64,000 nt of DNA from Pomphorhynchus laevis (taxonomy: Eukaryota; Acanthocephala; Palaeacanthocephala; Echinorhynchida; Pomphorhynchidae): the NCBI GenBank assembly GCA_012934845.2, contig WNNJ02002459.1, forward strand, positions 31,524 to 95,523. Reading direction: 5' to 3'. The notes beneath the pieces were generated by a model that had not been told where the DNA came from, searched no databases, and saw nothing but the letters and a program-made list of their open reading frames with translations. Both the position numbers and the translations under genes were made by a program. Shown here piece after piece: positions 52,007 to 61,856 of the stretch. Position 1 is the stretch's first letter; every line of letters starts with the position of its first letter.

Positions 52007-52624
52007 ATGAATAATTGTAATTCAATACATAATAGCGTCTCAAGAGAGACCCAGCAAAGTATCAAAAAGTCTAAAATAAAAACACACTTTCAATTTCTGC
52101 AATACTGTCTTGACAATAACGTCACTCCACGTGGAATCAAGATACAAAAAGAGATTCAAGCGAATCTTGGTGTCCTTCCTGCACATGTCAACAAGCGCAT
52201 TAACGAGCAATGGCAAAGAATTATAAAGCACGCTGAAACAGAATTAACACGAACACTTCGAAACTTATTTGGTTATATGTATAATACGGATCGATTTAAC
52301 ATTAATGAAAAAGAATATAAATATTGGATTAAAAACAAATGTAAAAAGTTAAAAATCATAACTGGTAAAGAAGTATATCCGATCGAATTATATAATCTAG
52401 AATATCATCCGAACAGAAGGTTTAGGAATAAAAGAAGAAAGTTAAAAAACAACACAATCTCTACCAGCATAGTAGAGAATATCTCAAATATAGATATCCC
52501 AGAAGAACAAATAAACCTACTAGAGCTAGGATTAAAATTTATACCCTCTGTTAGAGAGTTCAACAGACAATATTTCGTACGAGCGATCAAGAAAACTAGT
52601 GTCGGAATACACAAAGATATATAA
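52007..52624 (+). pseudogene. Penelope-like ORF, N-terminal part
   Basis: 205 codons, highly basic and helical, with KSKIKTHFQFLQYCLDNN, NRRFRNKRRKLKNN and LELGLKFIPSVREFNRQYF. The last resembles the segment just before the RT fingers in Penelope-like proteins (LS.GL.F.P....). A stop and a change of register separate it from the RT part that follows. Confidence 0.7.
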
Positions 52625-52660
52625 AATTCAGAATTAAGACATCTGACAATCAATCAATAC

Positions 52661-53938
52661 ATGAATAAACCTGACATTCGAAAATTGATTTATATGAAAC
52701 CCAATGCGAAGAGAGAATATAATATGAATCCTTCATTAATGAAAGGAATTACGCAATTAAAGAAAAATACAGAAATTGTAATAAAACAAGCGGACAAAGT
52801 TGGGAAAGTTGTAATATGGGGTAAAGCGGACTACATACATGAGGCAGAAAGGCAATTAAATACTGATACATATAAAGAGCTGAGCAATGAAGATTATAAA
52901 GACACGATAATGAATGCAATTAACAAAAGCAATAATATTTTACAACTTGATAAAGCAATGACTGTTCAAAACCCACTTCCTGGTAGATTCTATCTCCTAC
53001 CCAAGTTACACAAAAATAGTGTACCGGTACCTGGAAGACCGATTGTTAGTAACTGCAATACATGGAGTGAAAACATATCTAAATACATCAGTAAACAACT
53101 ACAACCATTACTTGATCATGTCCAATCACATATTACATCGGTAGCGCCCGTATACGCCAACCTATATGTAGCTGAGATTGAGGAGCAGTATCTAAAAACT
53201 CGAAGACTTAAACCTCAAGTTTGGTTTAGATACATCGACGACATCTTAATAGTTTGGCCATACAACATTGAAAGCTTACAAGAACTTGTAGCAGATCTAA
53301 ATCGTTTTAGTGAACTAAAATTTACATTGGCCTTACCAGAAAGCAACGGAAATACGAACTTTTTAGATACAACTATTTACAGAGATGAGCGCAGAAGGAT
53401 TCAAACAACTCTGTATGAAAAGGAATCAAACGTGGCATCATATGTGCACGCTAGCAGCTTTCATCCACCAAAAACAAAAAGAACATTGATATACAATGAA
53501 TTTATCCGCAGAAGGAAAATATGCAGCGAGAAATCACAATTTGAATCAAGTAGTAAAATATTGATGGACCTATTAAAAAATAGGGGATATTCTCATAGGC
53601 AGTGCCTAACACAGTACAACAGAGTTAGAAAAATGAACAGATCAATTTTGCTGAAAAACCACAAAGAGGAAGCCTGCTCGGAGGACAATAAAAATATTAA
53701 TTGTATTCTAGAGTATAACGCAGCATTTGAAAATATTAACAAATTACTAAACACAAACAAAGATCGAAATTTGACCAGCCTAAACAGAGTTAAGGTGTAT
53801 TTTAAAAACAACAAAAACATTAAAAGTCAAATTGTACATTCAAAAATTAAAAATATGACAGAAGCGACGAAAAGTATGGGTAGCTCAGCTCCATGTAAAG
53901 ATAAAAGATGTAAAACAGTATATCGGAGAGAGCGGTAG
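52661..53938 (+). pseudogene. Penelope-like reverse transcriptase, internally deleted
   Basis: 425 codons. EIVIKQADKVGKVVIW (residues 38-53) and FYLLPKLHK (110-118) with PGRPIVSNCNTWSENIS are diagnostic Penelope finger motifs. APVYANLYVAEIEE (162-175) is the end of motif B and FRYIDDILIVW (189-199) is motif C. The stretch between LLDHVQSHI and TSVAPVYANL lacks motif A and most of B, roughly 90 residues in relatives, so a catalytic Asp is gone. NFLDTTIYRD and the basic linker follow. The frame ends soon after RCK because most of the GIY-YIG core is deleted here. Confidence 0.85.
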
Positions 53939-54066
53939 ACAATTAAACTTGAGAATGAACAATAGACGTGCTGTAGCTCAGCTCCATGTAAAGATAAAAG
54001 ATGTAAAACAGTATATCGGAGAGAGCGGTAGACAATTAAACTTGAGAATGAACAATAGACGTGCTG
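53881..54066. repeat. 93-bp tandem duplication inside the Penelope GIY-YIG region
   Basis: tagctcagctccatgtaaag occurs at 53,881 and 53,974. Each copy runs through the end of the deleted GIY-YIG core to agacgtgctg. Confidence 0.9.
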
Positions 54067-54263
54067 ATATTCTAAAGAACAAAATAGGATTTGAAGGAGT
54101 GCTTAATCACAAAATTGAGTTTCCAAATCATATATTATCAACGCAAATTATACAAGGAGGGTTTAAAAATATCTATGAAAGGAAACAAACGGAGCAATAT
54201 TGGATAGGACAAATCATGAGTGATAAAATGCTAAATAAGTATCATGAATATCATGTACCATGA
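53949..54263 (+). pseudogene. Penelope-like GIY-YIG C-terminal remnant
   Basis: 104 codons with QYIGESGRQLNLRMNNRRAD, then the C-terminal tail ending YHEYHVP. It keeps the G of the YIG motif, unlike the inverted copy, but lacks the preceding Cys-rich region and GIY strand. Confidence 0.7.
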
Positions 54264-54347
54264 TAATTGGAATTTTGGTATGTGATTGATATACGCTGAA
54301 TTCTTTCATGTCGGAATCAAGATATATACTGCAGAAAATATCTAGTG

Positions 54348-54391
54348 TAATCACCTGAAGAAGAAATTTTTCGAAACGCGTTGTGTTAATA
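54348..54391 (+). ncRNA. Hammerhead-ribozyme-like motif 3 (trailing repeat)
   Basis: Same motif as in the leading repeat: ctgaaga at 54,355-54,361 and gaaacgcg at 54,373-54,380. Its presence in both terminal repeats matches the placement known for Penelope-like elements. Confidence 0.45.
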
Positions 54392-54495
54392 AATTAGAAG
54401 TTTTTGTTCTCTGGATTAATTAACTGATAATTAAACAGATTATTTATAGCGTCTTGAAATAGACCTCCAGAGGCTGTTAATGAATAATTGTAATT

Positions 54496-54499
<4 letters not shown>

Positions 54500-54568
<69 letters not shown>
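54500..54568. repeat. (AT)n microsatellite, right border of Penelope complex
   Basis: Long AT run between the element end and the palindrome. Confidence 0.95.
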
Positions 54569-54571
<3 letters not shown>

Positions 54572-54626
54572 TTGTTTCTTAATGTGTTGTTATATTCTTT
54601 AGAACGTGATTTATTTTCCTTCGTTT

Positions 54627-54672
<46 letters not shown>

Positions 54673-54730
54673 AAACGAAGGAAAATAAATCACGTTCTAA
54701 AGAATATAACAACACATTAAGAAACAAGTG
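54569..54730. repeat. Large palindrome with (AT)n centre
   Basis: Arms of about 60 bases (54,569-54,630 and 54,671-54,730) are perfect reverse complements as far as I can read (cacttgtttcttaatgtg ... cacattaagaaacaagtg), around about 40 bases of AT repeat. The right arm is satellite-unit sequence (compare about 170-220 in unit 1), so the left arm is an inverted copy of it. Confidence 0.93.
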
Positions 54731-55230
54731 TAAATATACAGTTTCAAATCAATCAAATACACATAATTTATGCTAAATCTTTTATGTATCAAGAAAAACG
54801 CGAGATACAGGAAGTACATAAAATATTGAGAAGAAATAACGAATGAAGTTTGTTTACAAAAAATATTTCAATGCATCTATAAAATTCATTTACAAACTAT
54901 AGGTTAAAATATTAACGTTAGTAGATCAACTTATTGCTTTTTATTTGAGAAACGTTTCGATTATAAAATAGTAGAAATATACGATTATGTTAAGAAAACT
55001 CGCTCGTATTTACAAAAAAACCAATGGGAATTGTTTCCATTTTTCCTTCCTACTGGAAATGTTCTCATAAGAAGGAAATTAAATATTTTATACGCAGAAA
55101 TTGATAATTTAAACGTTTTGACACTTACACATATCGGAAGGATCCGCTAATAGTCAATGAGGAGTTTGATTCAAAATTTGTCGAAAAAAAATCTCTTAAG
55201 ACAAAATTTAAAATCGTTAGAAAATAATGG
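54671..55230. repeat. Detached fragment of the satellite unit
   Basis: From gaaacaagtgtaaatatac to about 54,985 it follows the type B unit closely (acataatttatgctaaatc). Beyond this only scattered blocks match, such as cacttacacatat and gagtttgattcaaaattt. It lies 12 kb beyond the array end. Confidence 0.85.
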
Positions 55231-55744
55231 TAAATGTAAAAATTTCGAATTTTTTATTAAAGCTATTTAAATTTATGACAAGATGCATTTGATATTATTA
55301 AACAAAAGAATACAATAATATTTAAGAAATGGTTAATAAAGATACTTTAAAAATAATTTGCCAAGTATAATTTGCCAAATTAGATCGTATCACCGGCGTT
55401 GTTTAACAGAATCGGTGGCAATTAAACTACTTAAGCCTAACCTCAATGGACAAAACGAATTTAATTTGCACACGTTTTGACTCGTATTATTTTTGTTTTT
55501 TGTTGTTGCTCAACTGTTATATCTTTTCAGATTTATCCTGACGATGTCCACAATTAGTGGAAGAAATATTGATAACAAAATCTTATACGTTTTTAACGTT
55601 TTTTTTGGCTGGGTTTGGCCCTAAAACCATTCACAAATATTTCAACCCAGCATGTCTCATTCCGATTCAAAAAATTAATAAAAACGTGCAAATTTCAATA
55701 TCAAGGTATCGTTGGCCAGCATTAAAAAGACGGAAACGTGAAAT
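55231..55744. other. Unassigned
   Basis: AT-rich, no gene recognised. A plus-strand 75-codon frame (55,557-55,784) overlaps the decayed exon copy on the other strand and is probably chance. Confidence 0.4.
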
Positions 55745-55945
55745 GAAAACTAACTATCGCGAAAACCTTTTATTCCACAGGTAATCCTAACACAGCTATC
55801 AACGATCACATTATCTCTACAAGCCTTTAGAGATAATAAAGGCATGTTTTAGTTTTCGTGTTTTTCAAAAAAAACGAGATTTCCTCTGTCTTCGTTTTAA
55901 TCCAACTATCGCCTTATTTTCAAAGCGGTGGTTTTATGACACTAT
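55745..55945 (-). pseudogene. Decayed duplicate of the exon at 56,072-56,255
   Basis: Reverse strand. It aligns with the downstream copy from a shared acceptor-like ttctaataattag through TTALKI.R, NEDR, KACRDN and CVRITC.IK.FRD, but has several in-frame stops and an altered middle. It lies about 310 bases from its partner. Confidence 0.55.
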
Positions 55946-56071
55946 CTAATTATTAGAAATATATTCATCCTGATATGTATTTAAACTTTTTAATATTCAA
56001 GAAAATCTAATAAACTTATTCAGCAATTAAAACTCACAATTAATAGCAAAATTTATGAGCTGCAAACGTAC

Positions 56072-56255
56072 CGTTACGGAGAAATAACCGTCACGAGAAT
56101 CTTTTATTTCGCAGGTAATCCTGGCACAACTTGGAGCGATCTCATTATCTCTACAAGCATTTAAAAACTTGGTAGACGCTATTGTATTTATGATTCTGTC
56201 TTCGTTTCTCTCAAACTTTCGCGTAATTTTCAAAGCGGTAGTTCCAAAACACCGC
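56072..56255 (-). CDS. Exon-like segment, possibly integrin-alpha-like
   Basis: Open on the reverse strand, bounded by an AG after ttctaataatt (upstream, 56,256 side) and a strong donor-like gtacgt at 56,071-56,066. The protein contains NACRDNEIAPSCARITCEIK then DGYFSVTV. The C-x2-I-x-C-x-I...G...V spacing resembles the membrane-proximal ectodomain of integrin alpha chains, which read CLKIVCQVG...G in vertebrate alpha-V from memory. Only one exon is visible and no neighbouring exons were found, so identity is tentative. It could also be a gene fragment moved here. Confidence 0.35.
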
Positions 56256-56320
56256 CTAATTATTAGAAATATATTCATCCTGATATGTATTGATATTATT
56301 TAACTTCCAGTAGCTATCAA

Positions 56321-57984
56321 GTATAGTTGAACAACAAGAAAAATCATTTTGATATTTAGCAAGCAACTACAATCATCTTCAGAAAATTAACATAATAATG
56401 AAGAAAAAATCACATAAATAAAGTTTCTTGTCGGTTTGCACACTGATTTTATTTATTTAAGACTGACTAATAACAAATTTTATTAACAAATTTTATTATT
56501 TTGTTATAAATACATATGTTTTGTACTTTTGATATACATTTTTAGTGTGTTCGTGTCATTGTTGTGTTTTTTTTGCTGCGATCCCTACAAACAAAAATGT
56601 TAATAGTTGGTAATAACACTGACTTATCCTTAAAATTAACATAAACGAAAGCCTTTGATTGTAACAAAAAAAATAATTTTTATATTTTTTAATTTTATAT
56701 TTATATAACAAAATTATGTTTGCAATAATGATTTATAATTTACAAAATATGTAATTTACTACTTGAAGGAAATCCTAACGATGACACATACCTGTTGTTA
56801 TCTAATTTAAATAGTTTTGATAGAAACATACAATGGAAAATGCCAGAGAAGCAAAATGATTCTTTAACTTTTTTAGATGTACTCGTTAGCATTCTTCAGA
56901 ACAATACTTTGAAAATATCAGCTTTTATAAAAGTTGGATTAAAACCTAATGTTGTTTCGTAATCTTCAAATACCCCCAAACACTTAGAAAGTAGATGCTG
57001 CTAGCTCATTGTTTTTACAAAACAATTTGATCTGCTTCGATTTTGTCGAGACGAAAGAACGTGATGGCTTTATAATTGACACATCAAGAGAAAACCTATT
57101 TCCAGAGTTGGCGGTTAAAAGGCTTTATATAAAATCAGAACTAATAAAATTCATATTTTTGGTCCTTCAACAGAACAGGAGTATAATTTAAAAGAAAAGA
57201 ATATTTATTTTTAAGAAAATAAGCATAACTGAGTCAGTATAAAACTACAAAATTTCGTAAACTGACAGAAAAAGAAGGAAAGTAACCACCAAATACTGCT
57301 GTGAAACGACTACAATTCTGTCGAACAAGAGTATAATAATTTTTTTCTCATTAATATTTTTTTTCGTAATTATTTTTCTCATTAAGGTTAATGACTCTAC
57401 TTTAAAATTAACATAAACGAAAGCCTTTGATTGTAACAGAAAAAATTATTTTTATATTTTTTAATTTTATATTTATATAACATAAATTATGTTTGCAATC
57501 TATTGTGTAAAATGCTTTGGTTTTCTCTATTTTGTTATTTAATTTCTTTATTTTTATTGTTTTGTTATAAATACATAATAGAATATGAAAGAAATGAATT
57601 ATTTTTCTTCCATATGCGAAATATGGAAGAAATGAATGATCTGGATCAATAAATTTCGTCTACAGGTGACAATTCAAACCAGGTTAGGGGACTTTCTTGT
57701 TTATTTAATAGAGATAAATAATTTTGTTATGAATACATATGTGTTGTACTTTGTTGTACATTTTTTGTGTTTTTGTTTCATTGTTGTGTTTTGTTTGCTT
57801 CGGTCCCTACAGACAAAAATGTTACAAGGACAAGTATTAGCAACGATTTTGATTCCAGCATCATTGTACAAACCGACAAGAAACTTTATTTATGTAATTT
57901 TTTATTTTTTATGTTAATTTTGTTAAGATGCTTGTAGGTACTAGCGAAATATCAAAATGATTTTTCTTGTCGTTCAACAATACC
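56321..57984. mobile_element. 1.7-kb element with 125-bp inverted ends
   Basis: The left arm 56,321-56,445 (gttgaacaacaagaaaaatc ... aagtttcttgtcggtttg) is the imperfect reverse complement of 57,861-57,984. Inside are two pairs of direct repeats, 56,505-56,605 with 57,715-57,830 and 56,625-56,735 with 57,395-57,505, around a Penelope RT relic. It may be a Penelope copy with inverted flanks or a foldback-type DNA element that captured it. Confidence 0.7.
56761..57190 (+). pseudogene. Second Penelope-like RT relic
   Basis: The open frame 56,761-56,962 reads LNSFDRNIQWKMPEKQ, DSLTFLDVLV and LKISAFIKVG. This fits the segment after motif C in Penelope RTs (LN..H..I.FT.E.E....PFLDVLV......VYRK). 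It continues in another frame with KVDAASSLFLQNNLICFDF. It is clearly different in sequence from the element at 52,661, so it is a separate lineage. Confidence 0.65.
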
Positions 57985-59880
57985 TGATTGTTTTTGGAAA
58001 ATTAAAAAAATGTGCTTTTGAGAAAAGGTTAAACAACCACTAAATGGGTTGGTTAACACAACTCTGTAATTTATATTTTGCGATAATTATGAATCTTAAA
58101 ATTTTCGTAATTTAAAATTTGGTAGATTTAACGTGATTAAAATAAAATGTACTGTATGTTATTGAAAACATACAATAATTAACTATAGAAATTATAAAAT
58201 ATTATTCTATGTCATATTATTGATACATTTTTAAGACAAAGTAACACAAGCTAAAACGAGTTGATTTTTATAACATTCATAGTTCTAATAATCGAAGAGT
58301 GACGTTCGACTAAAAGTTCTACCAAAGATCCACTAAAGTTTGAACGTTAGTCGTGCTAACGTTCAATTTAAGAAAATAATTCAATTTGAAAATAGTTCCT
58401 TTTGCGCATATCGACTTACTTTTAAAATTTTAGCTATTGTATTATATGACTAATGCATCAGTGTTTGCGACATTCCAGCTTTTAGTTAAAAAATTTCACA
58501 AAACTTTCCTGCGAATCCTCAGACTTTAGCTCTATAATTTTTTGAAATAGATTTCATGGGCAGTTCAATTAAAAGCGTGTTAATTTTAATAACATTCTTA
58601 GTTATAAAAACTATGATTTTCATAACATTCATAGTTTTTATAATTGAAGAGCTACGTTCAACTTTAGTCAAACGTTAGTTCGACTAAAGTTCTAACTTTA
58701 GAACTTAAATCCCATAGTAGAACTTTTATAACTACCAAATTCGAAAGTTTGGAACTATCAATACGAACATTTTACGAGTCAGTATTATCCGATGTAGATA
58801 AACTTAACGAGCTAAGGGGCGTGTTAGCGACAAATTAGAGATGCGAGAAACCAAGACTCGTAATTGACTATGCAGCTACAATATACAATATTAGTGACCA
58901 TTTGCTCTAAAGAATCGTAAATCGATACCCAATTCTTAGTATTTAGCAAACTTGATTTACCATCAAAATATCATTAAAATCAACATTACAACCATCTGAA
59001 TCTCATGGCTTATTATTTCGAAAATTTTCAGTAACCCATGTAGATTTATTAATGATCTAACTGTTTCTTAATGTGTAGCCTGTCAAATCAAAATAGAGAA
59101 TGTTGAATCGGCATTTGCATATCTCGATGATCTTATGTTATGTAGAAGCGTGCTTGATGATTATAATCTTTAAATAAATTACTCGAATTTATCAGCAATT
59201 ATAGCACTGATTTCTGACAAGTTGCAAGTTTTCAATATTAAAAACAATGATATAGTTTGTAACTGGATGAAAAAATGCGACCTGATAATGAACACATAAA
59301 ACTATTACGTTAGCTGCTACAACCTAAATTTCAGCCAGAATTACGAACACTACTATTCGTTGTAACATATCATTTAAGCTGAATGGGAAATTACCCAAAA
59401 GGAGTAAATGCCAACAATTCACGCTAAGTAATTTTAGTTCAATGAGAACAATTTACCCTCTGCACTGATTTTAATGAAACATTCAACTCTATTCATAAAT
59501 TGGATAAGTTGTACAGTTATTTCTACTGTTGATCCTTTGTAAATGCAAACAGCGGAAACATTTGCTTCCAATTATGTTTGGAAGGTTGACAAGGTTGACG
59601 ACTTGTGAAATATATTAAAATTACTTTCGTCAACGATACAGAGTCACTCGTTTATAGAAAATGAAGTACAAAGAGTTCTTTTCGGCTGAAGATTTATCGT
59701 TTGGTTAATTTGTATTGCTGGCATATCAATGAAAAGTTTCTTTTATTTTTAACAATATATCCAAGCCAAATAATTAACCAAAAGATTATAAGACAGCGAG
59801 TGCAACACCAATACGAATGCACGGAATTCATAAGTAGTGTTCTCCTATCCCACTTTCTCGGCGGGAACGGCATTCTACGT
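57985..59880. other. Unassigned AT-rich region with local repeats
   Basis: No gene recognised. It contains the direct repeats listed at 58,262-58,700. Around 59,090-59,180 a broken frame (FAYLDDLMLC) is weakly RT-like but too short to assign. Confidence 0.4.
58262..58700. repeat. Diverged direct repeat with nested hairpins
   Basis: ataacattcatagtt...gaagag.gacgttc occurs at about 58,270-58,315 and 58,627-58,655. The first copy is followed by a perfect 11-bp inverted repeat ttgaacgttag/ctaacgttcaa (58,340-58,350 and 58,356-58,366). The second contains tttagt/actaaa inversions. It may be a MITE remnant. Confidence 0.6.
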
Positions 59881-59980
59881 CCCCACCATCTCAACACATG
59901 ACTTGGATTTTTTTTGTTGGTCATGTAATCGTGAGCTGTCATGCATTTGCCATGTAAAAATAATTCCTTTTTTATGTTTA
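59881..59980 (+). mobile_element. CR1/jockey-like LINE 3' tail
   Basis: HHLNT followed by a stop, then ggtcatgtaatcgtgagctg and tgcatttgccatgtaaaaat. This is a diverged version of the 3' UTR seen at 42,175-42,235 and in type A units. Severely 5'-truncated. Confidence 0.7.
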
Positions 59981-60015
59981 AGACCTCTTTTCGTTCTAAA
60001 TTTGAACTTCACATA

Positions 60016-60045
60016 AATACGCAACACTTTAAAGTGTTGCGTATT
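60016..60045. repeat. Perfect 30-bp palindrome
   Basis: aatacgcaacacttt directly followed by its reverse complement, no spacer. Confidence 0.95.
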
Positions 60046-60616
60046 CTTTGACTAGTTTAGAAAATCCGAATCACCATATGTAAAGCCACTATGCTATCAC
60101 AAAGGTTAAAGCATTAAATCGCGGTCGTTTAATGATATTATAAAGCAAAAGCTCACGTTATACTAAATCCTCGCTTTTTTAACCGTTCAACATCCAAGAT
60201 CATCAGAACAACCCAACCGTTTAAAAGGATATTCATGAATTTCGAAGGTCAACTGTCAATGTGAAACAAAACTGATGCATTAGTATAATTGAAAAGGAAT
60301 ATTTTTGGGTTTTTATTTGCATGTACGAAATGATTGCAAATACTACAATAAAATGATTAAAAAGCCTTTAATAAATAAACTATTATCGAATCAAAATAAA
60401 AAAAAACGAAAAAATTACAAGATAGATGTGCATTTACGTTCATCACAATGCAAATAAAGATTTAAAGTTTTTACTTGTTGTCGCTACAAAATAACTGTCC
60501 ACATGCAAACTGAGTGTAACATATATAGAAATAAACCAAAGCGTTACCGCAACATAGTGTTAGTGAACAATCAATAGAGTTTTACCGACAGTATCACACA
60601 AAATTTTGATCGCAAA
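60046..60616. other. Intergenic and probable LINE 5' UTR
   Basis: No gene. The last 100-150 bases before 60,617 are less AT-rich and likely belong to the 5' UTR of the LINE, but its 5' end cannot be fixed from one copy. Confidence 0.4.
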
Positions 60617-61822
60617 ATGAGTAAATTTAGCATGTCGGAGCGTTCAAAGAACTCAATGAAAACTAATTTTCCTGCCAATGCAATAAACGAGGTAAGTGGA
60701 GATTTAGGTTCTCTTGAATATATTCAGGAGGGTGAACTTCCCCCGGTACCAAAATTATCCAACCTGGTGATTATCAGACTTTTGGTGCCTCTGGAAAGGC
60801 AGAACGTGTTCAATGTTTTTATAAGAGGCTTTGCTCATCAATTTAAAAAAAGGATATTGTTCAATGCGATTAAATATTATGAATCTGAGATTAAAATCTC
60901 ATTCTGCACTTCTGATCTCGCAATGTCGTACGTAGACTACTTTAAAAAAGAGCATTCGGAACAAGGCATAATTGCTTCCAAACCAATCCTGGCAACAATA
61001 AAGATAAATAATATGCCCACATACATTTCAGAAGAAGATATATCAGCCCTAGAAACTGATTACAAAATCTCTAACGTGCGCTTTATAAAAGGGATTAAAG
61101 GCTTCCCCATTCCCGTTGCGTTCTGCAATGCCCCGGTTGATGAAGCTCAAAAACTATCGATTTCAACATGCAATCCTTTTATGGGGTATAATTTGAGATT
61201 TTCAATAATCGAAACGGACTCACTAACGTACCCTCACTGCAACAATTGTCATCAGTGGGGGCATTGGTCCACTGGATGTTCTTTACCACATAAGTGCGGC
61301 GTGTGTGGTACAACTGCTATACATCCTAAGAAGTGCGAAAGTAAGCCATTTTGCGCAAACTGCGGTGGTGAGCACCCCGCATGGTCAAAAAAATGTAAAA
61401 TCTTTAAGGCGTACCAAAAGAGACACAGGGGTGTAACAGCAAAACTGACTAGCTTCGTGGAAGCTGTATCGTCTAACAAGAATGACGACAGGATGCCGGA
61501 CACAGAAATTCTTAAACTTATTGAAAAGCAGCATCAGGCATCAATGATTCAACTTAAAAAATTGGTCCAAAAATTGGTGGGTCAATTAGCGGAATCCTTC
61601 CGTTCTCCTCCTTCTGGGAAGACCAACAATATTAAGAAGCCACCAAAATCTAAGAAACGAAACGGGTCAGCGCTAAGCATAGCCGCTCTGAAGCTTGCTC
61701 GGAAGGATTCGATTTGGGCTATGGCTAACGAGGGAAATGAAGATATCGCCCGTGGGCAAGCGACTCCATTTGTCGTGACGGGAAGCGGTAAAGGCGACTT
61801 TTCCGCCTCTAGTTGCGACTAG
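60617..61822 (+). CDS. LINE ORF1, gag-like RNA-binding protein
   Basis: 401 codons, intact, with ATG in aaaatgag. Residues 46-200 form a region typical of jockey/I-type ORF1 (LVIIRLLVPLERQNVFNVFI, ISEEDISALE, RFIKGIKGFPIPVAFC). Three zinc knuckles follow: C208-C211-H216-C221, C227-C230-H236-C240 and C246-C249-H253-C260. The tail is Lys/Ser-rich (KPPKSKKRNGS). Such proteins bind element RNA and form the RNP used for target-primed reverse transcription. It ends 34 bases before ORF2. An open 1.2-kb frame in this setting implies a recent insertion. Confidence 0.9.
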   Translation: MSKFSMSERSKNSMKTNFPANAINEVSGDLGSLEYIQEGELPPVPKLSNLVIIRLLVPLERQNVFNVFIRGFAHQFKKRILFNAIKYYESEIKISFCTSDLAMSYVDYFKKEHSEQGIIASKPILATIKINNMPTYISEEDISALETDYKISNVRFIKGIKGFPIPVAFCNAPVDEAQKLSISTCNPFMGYNLRFSIIETDSLTYPHCNNCHQWGHWSTGCSLPHKCGVCGTTAIHPKKCESKPFCANCGGEHPAWSKKCKIFKAYQKRHRGVTAKLTSFVEAVSSNKNDDRMPDTEILKLIEKQHQASMIQLKKLVQKLVGQLAESFRSPPSGKTNNIKKPPKSKKRNGSALSIAALKLARKDSIWAMANEGNEDIARGQATPFVVTGSGKGDFSASSCD

Positions 61823-61856
61823 GTGGAGGGCGTCCCACTTCGGTAACACTTACGCA

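Larger units (their letters stand above)
51519..54499 (+). mobile_element. Penelope-like element, forward copy with terminal repeats
   Basis: Order: leading terminal repeat 51,519-52,025 (end of the GIY-YIG frame plus 3' UTR), ORF region 52,007-54,263, trailing repeat ending gtaattcaata at 54,499. The leading and trailing repeats are close to identical, including the ctgaagaag...gaaacgcg segment. The ORF is broken, so this copy is not autonomous. Confidence 0.85.

Noticed and set aside
54394-54693. 99-codon reverse-strand frame of alternating Tyr-Ile
   Set aside because: Translation of the (AT)n tracts.
59090-59260. FAYLDDLMLC frame, RT-like
   Set aside because: Only a few residues fit, stops follow at once, and no other domain supports a family.
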